Below, one piece after another: positions 1 through 7,714 of a stretch of DNA of 36,734 nt. This stretch comes from an uncultured Oscillospiraceae bacterium. Lineage in GTDB: Bacteria > Bacillota > Clostridia > Oscillospirales > Oscillospiraceae. The notes beneath the pieces were generated by a model. That model made no database searches and was not told the origin of the DNA. It saw only the letters and a list, made by a program, of their open reading frames with translations. The DNA lies in contig CANQXH010000013.1 of the NCBI GenBank assembly GCA_947627745.1, positions 1 to 36,734 of the forward strand, written 5' to 3'. Every line of letters starts with the position of its first letter. Within the stretch, counting starts at the first letter, position 1. Position numbers and translations under genes: made by a program.

Positions 1-274
1 TTTGGCCTCATGGGAATCTCACCCCTCCGAGGATCTCTCCGAGGCGCCCTCCTTTGTTGCGACGGCTCACGGTCACCCTTGACCGCTTCAACGCTCGACT
101 TTAGGACTGGACGCAAGTATCTTTGATGCCCCTGCCTGTCATCGCCTTCGTAGCGGATGCGCCGCTGCGTCCGGTTTTTACCGTGTGGCTTGCCGGTTTC
201 CCGGCAGCAGAGGGAATGTAATGGCTGCGCGCTGTACTATTCTGTTGTCAAAGTGCATGGGAGGCCACCAAAAA

Positions 275-312
275 AGCCCCCTCACTTTCCATGCCGAAAA
301 AGTGAGGGGGCT
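275..312 (-). terminator. Rho-independent terminator downstream of the sigma-like ORF
   Basis: Stem agccccctcact(tt)/(aa)agtgagggggct; read on the minus strand it is followed by TTTTTT. Confidence 0.85.
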
Positions 313-325
313 ATGCGCGAAAATT

Positions 326-847
326 TTAATCGTCCAGAAGTTTTTTGAGCTTCAAGAGGATTTTGTTAATGCGTCTGCTTACACTTGACTGATTCATGCC
401 ATACAGACGGCTAATTTCCGTCTGTGGTATGTTATCATAAAAATGCAGTTGGATTAGCCTTCTTTCTTCCTCTGATAGCAGGAGAAGACAGATGCGGAGC
501 TTGTCCAGCATCATCTTCCGCGCGACCTGATCGGAAATGTCTTCCCTGCCGTCAACCAGAATGTCCTCGCCGTTGAAATCATCGGTGGTAAGCATATCGT
601 AGGAGATGTCCCCGTTTTCCGCCGACCGCTCGTCTATGTATTTCTGCCGCCGCTCCTGACGGTAAAAATCCTCATAGTCCGCTTTCGACACCTCCATGAT
701 CATCCCGTAGAGAGGAAGGAACAGCTTGCCCGCATAGGACGGATTCGTTTCTCTCCGGCGGCAGAATTCCTCGTAGGAAAGCTCCGTATAGCCGTCGCTT
801 TCCAAAATAAATACCTTTCTTGGTACGTACACCGTTTTTACCTCCAT
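326..847 (-). CDS. Sigma-70-like / sigma region 4 helix-turn-helix protein (mobile-element type)
   Basis: 173 aa ORF; C-terminus LLSEEERRLIQLHFYDNIPQTEISRLYGMNQSSVSRRINKILLKLKKLL is a typical sigma region 4-like HTH; terminator follows. Confidence 0.75.
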   Translation of the reverse strand: MEVKTVYVPRKVFILESDGYTELSYEEFCRRRETNPSYAGKLFLPLYGMIMEVSKADYEDFYRQERRQKYIDERSAENGDISYDMLTTDDFNGEDILVDGREDISDQVARKMMLDKLRICLLLLSEEERRLIQLHFYDNIPQTEISRLYGMNQSSVSRRINKILLKLKKLLDD

Positions 848-932
848 GCTAAATTTTTTGAAAATTCAGCACGGAAGGTGGGCCTCGTATTCTAATATTC
901 GGAATGATTTTACATATTATGACAAAAAGAAA

Positions 933-958
933 GCGCACCCATTTTTTATTGGGTGCGC
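933..958 (-). terminator. Stem-loop terminator reading leftward
   Basis: gcgcaccca/tgggtgcgc 9-bp stem followed on the minus strand by TTTCTTTTTG. Confidence 0.65.
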
Positions 959-1029
959 TCTTCGTCGAATGGAGTATGAAAACAGGCGACGAAAAATTTT
1001 TTCTGTTGTTTTGTGTCGAACAAAAAAAT

Positions 1030-1055
1030 ACCGCAATCCCCTTGAGGACTGCGGT
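1030..1055 (-). terminator. Stem-loop terminator reading leftward
   Basis: accgcaatcc/ggactgcggt (one mismatch) followed on the minus strand by ATTTTTTTG. Confidence 0.65.
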
Positions 1056-1341
1056 ATGTAGATCGCGATTCAAATGATTCTTGGGCAGCCTTACGCGGCA
1101 GTCTGTCTTTCTATGCGGCATAATATCCCCTTTTGGGGACAGTATGACAGATTTATATAACTCTCCCCATTAAAATTAGTCGATAGGGAAAGTATACTGT
1201 ATAAAACAGTAGAAAAACCGTTGAAACGCAGTAGAAACGCCGCAATTTTGTCAAATTCCTACAAGAAATAGCACTGTGCTTTCGGATTTCGTCGTTTTTG
1301 GAGGAAATCTGTTGAAGCTGCTTGATATATGTTACTGGGGC

Positions 1342-1380
1342 CGCGAAGAGGCGGCCTGAAGATCAGGCCGCCTCTTCGCG
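1342..1380 (-). terminator. Strong stem-loop downstream of the winged-helix ORF
   Basis: 18-bp perfect stem cgcgaagaggcggcctga / tcaggccgcctcttcgcg, 3-nt loop; no long U-tract. Confidence 0.6.
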
Positions 1381-1387
1381 ATCAGAA

Positions 1388-1843
1388 TCATTGAGAAGGC
1401 AACTTGCTCGCGTTCACATCTAAGCAATAGCCAACCTCTCGGACACAACGAATAGTGAATACGGAGTCGGGGGATACCGCATTCAGTTTTTCTCTCAAAT
1501 TGCGTATATGGCAACCCACAGCATTGCTCTCGTTGCCAAGTCCTTCCACGCCCCATACCTTTTCATAGATTTGCTCATAAGTGAGGACTGTCCCCTTATT
1601 GGCTACCAGCAGATAGAGAAGATCAAATTCCTTTGCCGTCAAATTGATTTCCTGGCGGCCTCGGAACACCTTTCTGCGGTCTGGATAGATCTCTATACCC
1701 GGCAATTCTAATACCGCGTCGCTTGTGGCATTGCTGCTTACCCGCAGTCGTTCAAAAGCGGGATGGCACCGCAACACACTCAAAATTTCATCAAAAGCAG
1801 TTTCGTCTTGCTCATCAAATTCAACTACTAAGATACGCCCCAT
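1388..1843 (-). CDS. OmpR/PhoB-type winged-helix DNA-binding protein without a complete receiver domain
   Basis: 151 aa; LPGIEIYPDRRKVFRGRQEINLTAKEFDLLYLLVANKGTVLTYEQIYEKVWG...VGCHIRNLREKL matches Trans_reg_C; only about 45 aa upstream. Confidence 0.8.
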   Translation of the reverse strand: MGRILVVEFDEQDETAFDEILSVLRCHPAFERLRVSSNATSDAVLELPGIEIYPDRRKVFRGRQEINLTAKEFDLLYLLVANKGTVLTYEQIYEKVWGVEGLGNESNAVGCHIRNLREKLNAVSPDSVFTIRCVREVGYCLDVNASKLPSQ

Positions 1844-2070
1844 ATGATCACCTAAATTAGTTAAAAGTTCCAGAGTGAATTTAATTTCATTTCATTAATA
1901 TTATATCTCTGCCCTGCAAATTCGTCAATTACTTAAAAAGGACGCTTCTATAGCATTAAAGAGCGTGCCGCCCCAACAGTCCCCTACCTAGGCCGCGCAT
2001 TATCAGGTTCGCCCATATGTATAGCCCCCTTATAGATGAGGGGAAATCGCGTAATGGTTCTTTAAATTTA

Positions 2071-2110
2071 GCCGCCCCGTTCCAAAGACGGAGCTCCGGA
2101 ACGGGGCGGC
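2071..2110 (-). terminator. Terminator of the minus-strand glycoside operon
   Basis: gccgccccgttcc / ggaacggggcggc 13-bp stem just beyond the stop at 2156; AT-rich tract on the minus-strand 3' side. Confidence 0.7.
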
Positions 2111-2155
2111 TCGCGAGGGAAGGAAACCAGGAGGTGATTTGGAAAGGTTATTCGG

Positions 2156-5100
2156 TCATCCCAGATCCTTGGGATCGATGGTAAAGTCCCCGGTGAGCTG
2201 GTCGCTGACCGCGGTGACATAGTGGAGCTTCAACGGGTCGCCCTCGGCGGTGGCCTCCACACCCTTGGAGTTGGTCAGCGTGAGTACGCCGCCTTCAAAG
2301 GTGTAAGTACCGGCATCCTCTACGCTGTAGGACTCAAATTTGAATACATAGGTTCCGTCGGAATTGAAGGTCATAGTAGTGGCACCGTCGTCACTGGTCA
2401 CGGTGACGCCCTCGGTCGGAGCGGACGCCTCACCACCGGCGGGAAGATCCTTGGGATCGATGGTGAAGTCCCCGGTGAGCTGGTCGCTGACCGCGGTGAC
2501 ATAGTGGAGCTTCAACGGATCGCCCTCGGCGGTGGCCTCCGCACCCTTGGAGTTGGTCAGCGTGAGCACGCCGCCTTCAAAGGTGTAAGTACCGGCATCC
2601 TCTACGCTGTAGGACTCAAATTTGAATACATAGGTCCCGTCGGAGTTAAAGGTCAGCGTAGTGGCGCCATCGTCACTGGTCACGGTGACACCGTCGGTCG
2701 GGGCTGTTTGGGCAGGCTGGGTCTCGTCCTGGGCAGGCTGGGTGGTGGTGTCAGTGGGCTCGTCGCTCTGGTCACCCTTGCCGCCGATGGGATTGGGAGC
2801 CGCCGCGCCGGTAGTGAGCATCATCCGGCTGGCCGCGGTATCGTCCAGGCTGACAGTACGGGCAGCGCCGAACTGCACCCAGAAATCCGCCTGCTCGGTC
2901 ATGACTCCGCCAGGCAGCTCGACAGGCCAGGAAGCGATCGTGTCAGTATCGTAGGACATATTGTAACCGCCCACATCGGAATAGCCATTATAGACGATCC
3001 GGGTCGCCTCGCTGAGCTGGCAGGGCGTATAGCCGTCGGCGGAGGTGCCCTTGGTGTAGGTGCCGTAGGCGTTGACAACGGTATTGGACAGGAGCATACT
3101 GTAGCCGCAGCTGGCGGTAGAGGTCGTCAACTTATAGGTGCCGTCCTCATACAGCGTCAACTCATATTCCACAAAGTCGTTGTCACCCATGCTGTTTCCG
3201 GCAGCCTCGCCGTAGACATAGACGCCGATGACGTTGGCCCCACCGGCACTGGAGGAGCCGCCCTTCACCAGGAACATGACCAAGACACCGGCGGCCAGGC
3301 CGATCACCAGGGCGGCAACCGTCAGGATTGCTACGATTTTCTTTTTCACAATGCCATCTCCTTCTTCCTGTTTTGCAGTTTTCGGTTTCGATTTCAGAGT
3401 TATCACCAGGCGCAGCGTCGTCCAGACCAAGAGGATCGCGGCGCCGCCAAATACAAGAATATTCAGAATGATCAGAGCGACCTGCCATGCGGGCATGGAT
3501 GCGTGCCCAGCCTTTTCCATGGCGTTGGTGGTGGACACCGCGTAAATAATATTTTTCGCGGCCCGCTGGACATTGGCCATCACGGCGGCATTGCCGGTCC
3601 AGTCGGTGACGGTGCCGTCAATTTCCGCATAGGCATTGAGCTGCCAATAGTTTTTGTTGGTGTTGAGCCACAAGTCTGTGCCGGCGGCCAGACCGGAAAC
3701 CATATCCTGATAGAACATGGCGGGAACGGAGGCCTGGTCTGTGATGACGCAGCCCTCAAAGCCCCATTCCTCCCGCAGCACATTGGTCATCAGACCCTTG
3801 TGGGAGCCGGACCAGGTGGCGCCCAGCCGGTTCATGGCTGCCATCGCGCCGTTGGAGTCGCCCTCGGTAACGGTGTACTCAAAGCCCTTCAGGAAGATCT
3901 CTCGGATCGCCTGCTCATTGGCAAAGAAAGCGGCGCCGTAGCGGTTGCTCTCCTGGTCATTCAGGGCAAAGTGCTTCATATAGGTAAGCACGCCCTTGCT
4001 CCGGGTGCCGCGCACCTCGGCGGCGCTGATCTTACCAGAAAGGAAGCCGTCCTCGGAAAAATACTCGAAATTCCGCCCGCTGTAGGGAGAACGATGAATG
4101 TTCACACCGGGGGCATACCAGCCAGCCACGCCGGTGGCCACGGAGTCGTCGCCCACGCTCTCGCCCAGCCGCTGGATCAGCTCGGTATTCCAAGTGCTGG
4201 CCATCACTACTTCGACAGGATAGGCCGTGGCGCTTTGGCCACCCACCAGAGTCCCGGAAATACCAGAGGGGCCGTCCTTGTCCTGGGTGGCGGGAAGGCC
4301 GATGGCATCCATCTGAATGGTAGCATAGCCGCCCAAACGGACAAGCCGCATTGCCTGGTCCGGAGTCAGGCGCTCCACCAGCTCCTGCCAGTCTTCATCA
4401 CTGTAGTCGGTTCCGGCCAGGTCGGAGACTGTTTTGTCGCTGTCCTGCTCAAACGCGGGCATGGACTCCCCACCGGAACCGATCACCGACACGTCCCGCT
4501 TCCATAGCAGGTCCTTCAGCAGCGTTTCAGGCGCCTCCCAGGAGCCGTTTTGGTAAGTCGTGGGCCAAGTGCCGGTCCAATCGCTTCTGGATAGATAAGT
4601 AAAGTTTCCGTCATAGTAACGGATGTCCACATCGTCAAACTGGTTGACGATGGCCGTACCGGTGGCAAGGGAGACCGAATAAACGGCGTTGTCCTGACTG
4701 CTGACCGTGGTTTTCCAGGTCATGGCCGGATTGCCCTCGGCAGTCATCCCTTGGGAGACCGTATAGCCCTTGGCGGATAGAATATTATTCACCGCGTCAT
4801 GCGCATCGTGCCCGGCAGTGAGATAGTAGTCGCCGGCATCCAGGATGTAGGTCCCCGCGCCCTTGGCGTCATAGGACTTCATCAGCTCCTTGGGCACGGT
4901 GATAGTAACGTCTTCGCTGTCGCCTGGCTCCAGCACCTCCGTTTTGGCAAAGCCTGCCAGGGTCACAGCGGCCTTCTCGATCCCGTTTTCCCGGTCATAG
5001 TCGGTATAGGGAGACTGGAGGTAGATCTCTACCACATCCTTGCCCGCCTGGCTTCCGGTGTTGGTGACGGTGACGGACACCTCAAAAGCGTCCTCCTTTT

Positions 5101-6226
5101 CCTCCACCTGGAAATCGGACCAACTGAACGTGGTATAGGACAGGCCGTAACCGAAGGGGAATTGGACCGTGGCGGCGTAGTCATAGTCCCCGGCGTTGCC
5201 TTGGCCCATGACCGTGTCCTCATACCTGGTCTCATAGTACCGGTAGCCCACATAGATGCCCTCGGCATAGACCAGATATTTGTTCCCATTTCCGACAGTG
5301 CTGTTGGTAATGGTGTAATCGCCCAGATTCGCCGCCGACGGGGCGCTGAGCGAGTCATAGGCATAGGTGTCCACCAGCTTGCCGGAGGGATTCACCGTAC
5401 CGGCAAGCGCCTCGCCGATCGCGTAGATGCCCGTCTGGCCCACGCCACCGCACCAGAGGACGGCCTTGACGTTGGCATATGCAGGATCATCCAGGAAGCC
5501 CAGCTCCACTGGGTTGTTGCTGTTGAGCAGCAGGACCACATTGTCAAAGCTGCCGCAGGCCATGGAGAGCATCGCCAGCTCTTCCGGGTCCAGCTCCAAA
5601 TACAGCGAGCCGGTCTCCAGCGGTGTGGTGGGGATGTCCGCGCTTTCGCCGCCGCTGCGGCCAATACAGACTACCGCCGCGTCGCCAAAGGAAGAGAAGC
5701 TGCTCTTGACGTCATCGGTGTACACCGATACCGGCACTTCGTTCACGGCAAAGACGCCCGCACCAGTCTCGTCGGGGGTCGTCTTCCGGTAGCCCTTGCC
5801 CGGACCGGTGGCGTAAAAGTCCCACAAGGTGGGATTTACGGAAAAGCCGGCGGCTTCCAGTGCCTGCTTCAGATTCGCGGCCTTGGAAGTATCCACCGCG
5901 CCGGAACCGGCACCGCCATAGACAAAGTCGACGCTGTCCTGGCCGAAGACAGACACCTTCGCCCCGGAGGCGAGGGGCAAACCGCCCTCATTTTTCAGCA
6001 GCACCATGCCCTCCTGCTCGATTTCCTGGCACAGTGCCTCCGATTCCTTGCTGGAAACCGTTCCGGAACCGCTCAAATAGACGGTAATGAGCTCCCGGTA
6101 TGCATCGGCGAAATAATTGCCCACCAGCATGGCGGCAATCAGCACCAGGCATACAACGTAGATCACCACCGCTTTGGCGGTACGGATCGGTTTCAGCATC
6201 CCGTTTTTCTTCTTATCCATTTGCAT
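2156..6226 (-). CDS. Membrane-anchored glycoside hydrolase family 3 protein with permuted domain order and a C-terminal repeated domain
   Basis: 1356 aa; N-terminal TM (AVVIYVVCLVLIAAMLVGNYFA), GH3 C-domain (EQEGMVLLKNEGGLPL), Fn3-like region, then GH3 N-domain (YAPGVNIHRSPYSGRNFEYFSEDGFLSG...KHFALNDQE...GFEGCVITDQ), two further TM segments, tandem 94-aa repeats; RBS aaaggagcag. Confidence 0.92.
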   Translation of the reverse strand: MQMDKKKNGMLKPIRTAKAVVIYVVCLVLIAAMLVGNYFADAYRELITVYLSGSGTVSSKESEALCQEIEQEGMVLLKNEGGLPLASGAKVSVFGQDSVDFVYGGAGSGAVDTSKAANLKQALEAAGFSVNPTLWDFYATGPGKGYRKTTPDETGAGVFAVNEVPVSVYTDDVKSSFSSFGDAAVVCIGRSGGESADIPTTPLETGSLYLELDPEELAMLSMACGSFDNVVLLLNSNNPVELGFLDDPAYANVKAVLWCGGVGQTGIYAIGEALAGTVNPSGKLVDTYAYDSLSAPSAANLGDYTITNSTVGNGNKYLVYAEGIYVGYRYYETRYEDTVMGQGNAGDYDYAATVQFPFGYGLSYTTFSWSDFQVEEKEDAFEVSVTVTNTGSQAGKDVVEIYLQSPYTDYDRENGIEKAAVTLAGFAKTEVLEPGDSEDVTITVPKELMKSYDAKGAGTYILDAGDYYLTAGHDAHDAVNNILSAKGYTVSQGMTAEGNPAMTWKTTVSSQDNAVYSVSLATGTAIVNQFDDVDIRYYDGNFTYLSRSDWTGTWPTTYQNGSWEAPETLLKDLLWKRDVSVIGSGGESMPAFEQDSDKTVSDLAGTDYSDEDWQELVERLTPDQAMRLVRLGGYATIQMDAIGLPATQDKDGPSGISGTLVGGQSATAYPVEVVMASTWNTELIQRLGESVGDDSVATGVAGWYAPGVNIHRSPYSGRNFEYFSEDGFLSGKISAAEVRGTRSKGVLTYMKHFALNDQESNRYGAAFFANEQAIREIFLKGFEYTVTEGDSNGAMAAMNRLGATWSGSHKGLMTNVLREEWGFEGCVITDQASVPAMFYQDMVSGLAAGTDLWLNTNKNYWQLNAYAEIDGTVTDWTGNAAVMANVQRAAKNIIYAVSTTNAMEKAGHASMPAWQVALIILNILVFGGAAILLVWTTLRLVITLKSKPKTAKQEEGDGIVKKKIVAILTVAALVIGLAAGVLVMFLVKGGSSSAGGANVIGVYVYGEAAGNSMGDNDFVEYELTLYEDGTYKLTTSTASCGYSMLLSNTVVNAYGTYTKGTSADGYTPCQLSEATRIVYNGYSDVGGYNMSYDTDTIASWPVELPGGVMTEQADFWVQFGAARTVSLDDTAASRMMLTTGAAAPNPIGGKGDQSDEPTDTTTQPAQDETQPAQTAPTDGVTVTSDDGATTLTFNSDGTYVFKFESYSVEDAGTYTFEGGVLTLTNSKGAEATAEGDPLKLHYVTAVSDQLTGDFTIDPKDLPAGGEASAPTEGVTVTSDDGATTMTFNSDGTYVFKFESYSVEDAGTYTFEGGVLTLTNSKGVEATAEGDPLKLHYVTAVSDQLTGDFTIDPKDLG
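2160..2723 (-). repeat. Tandem duplication, two ~282-bp copies in the 3' end of the GH3 gene
   Basis: agatccttgggatcgatgg recurs at ~2163 and ~2445; translated copies VTVTSDDGATT(L/M)TFNSDGTYVFKFESYSVEDAGTYTFEGGVLTLTNSKG(A/V)EATAEGDPLKLHYVTAVSDQLTGDFTIDPKDL are nearly identical. Confidence 0.93.
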
Positions 6227-6316
6227 CTGCTCCTTTCTAGAATGGCCCGCGGCTGCGATCCATCAAAAATATATCGGTAAGCGGTCTGGGCGGACTTGCC
6301 TTTACCGCCTCCCTGC

Positions 6317-7705
6317 TCATTCCCCGCTGGAAAACTCCTGGAGCCTCCAGCACGCCGACCAGCGGATCTCCGGCATATCAGCGTGGATAGTCACTGGCAG
6401 CCACACATAGCCTGCTACGGAGGTGTCGGCCGTTTCCAGCACATTCGCTTCCAGCATTTCCTGCCGTTCCGCCGGTGTGGCATGATACCGGTCCGGAGCG
6501 TCCTTTTCGGCAATGACCCGGGTAAACAGATCCGCGATCCGGGCATCCACCGGATAGCCGGGAAGCCAGCGATCCGCCATGGCGATCAGCAGGCCGCTGC
6601 CCTCTACCCGGAATACCTTACAGATCTGACTGTTGAAGGAGGCGTTGGTCTCGTCCTCCGGGTGTGGATTCCCGATGTGTTCAAAGGGTATATCCCAGGC
6701 ATCCGAAACGGCGGCGGCGCTTTGGTTCGGCACATAGCCGGTCATGCCGCTGGTGAGCATATATTTTCTTCCGCCCCGCTCAAAGAGCGCCGGGGCCTCC
6801 CGGGTAAAGGGCGGGTGCAAATTCGGATAGCTTTTCGCAACCTCCCTGCCGGCATGGAGATAATCCTCCGTCAGCTCCATGCAGAGCATGGAACGGTGGT
6901 CCGCGTCGAAGTAGAGATACCCCTTCCCGGTTTTCTCATCGGAGACCAGGTCAAAATCCCCTGCCTTGTGGCCGCCGGGATTATAGAGGTTCTCCACCAT
7001 CCGGTAGGGACCTAAAAGCCGGTCCGCCTGCCACACGGTGAAAGCCGCCTCCGGCCCGGAGAGCTTGATCCAGCAGACATACTTCCCGGTGGCGGGACAC
7101 TTGAGAATGTGGGGCCGGTCCACCCGCTTTGCCGGGAACAGTGCGGCATTGGGATCGTCCAGCACTGGGGGGATGAGGAATCCCCGGTCCTCCCAATTAT
7201 ATAGATCTGTGGAAGCGTAGACCTTGATCCCCCAGGTCCAGACGCCGTTCTTTCCGTCGGTATGCTCCTTGTTTTCCCCATACCAATAGTAGACGCCGTC
7301 CTCGAAATATACCGCGCCGCCATGGGCTTGGATCGGTTCGCCCTTGGTATCCAGCCAGGGCTGACCGGGGTAAAACGCGTCTTGCGTATGGGACGCCGTT
7401 TTTGCCTTGGGTTTGCTCTGATCCTGACGGTCCAGTTCCTGAAAGCGCTGGATCAGTGCCCGCTCTGCCGGGCTGATCCGGTTTTCCGGGGTGTTGAGCT
7501 TCTCCAACTCCCTGCCCAGAGATTCCAGGAGCTGCTCTCCCTGCGGGACCCTGGCATATCGCACCAGCTGCTCCAAGGATAAGGAACCGGCCTGGGGGTT
7601 GGCCGCTACCATTTTCCTCATACCGGGAAGAAACCGGTCAAACAGCGCGGCTCCGGCGGGGTCTTCCAGAAGAGCGGAGAGCTTCATGTTGACACTATAA
7701 ACCAT
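6317..7705 (-). CDS. Glycoside hydrolase family 43-like protein with N-terminal helical domain
   Basis: 462 aa; HGGAVYFEDGVYYWYGENKE..., GIKVYASTDLYNWEDRGFL, RPHILKCPATGKYVCWIK, YNPGGHKAGDFDLVSDEKTGKGYLYF are typical of GH43 five-bladed propellers. Confidence 0.82.
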   Translation of the reverse strand: MVYSVNMKLSALLEDPAGAALFDRFLPGMRKMVAANPQAGSLSLEQLVRYARVPQGEQLLESLGRELEKLNTPENRISPAERALIQRFQELDRQDQSKPKAKTASHTQDAFYPGQPWLDTKGEPIQAHGGAVYFEDGVYYWYGENKEHTDGKNGVWTWGIKVYASTDLYNWEDRGFLIPPVLDDPNAALFPAKRVDRPHILKCPATGKYVCWIKLSGPEAAFTVWQADRLLGPYRMVENLYNPGGHKAGDFDLVSDEKTGKGYLYFDADHRSMLCMELTEDYLHAGREVAKSYPNLHPPFTREAPALFERGGRKYMLTSGMTGYVPNQSAAAVSDAWDIPFEHIGNPHPEDETNASFNSQICKVFRVEGSGLLIAMADRWLPGYPVDARIADLFTRVIAEKDAPDRYHATPAERQEMLEANVLETADTSVAGYVWLPVTIHADMPEIRWSACWRLQEFSSGE

Positions 7706-7714
7706 CGCTTTATC

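Noticed and set aside
849-1121. 90-aa minus-strand ORF
   Set aside because: It spans two intrinsic terminator hairpins with U-tracts and has no domain features; more likely a leader/intergenic region.
2222-4507. 761-aa plus-strand ORF antisense to the GH3 gene (also 4799..6280 and 8093..10039)
   Set aside because: Shadow ORFs caused by high GC3 in the minus-strand coding frame; repetitive low-complexity translations with no recognisable domains, and the opposite strand is clearly coding.
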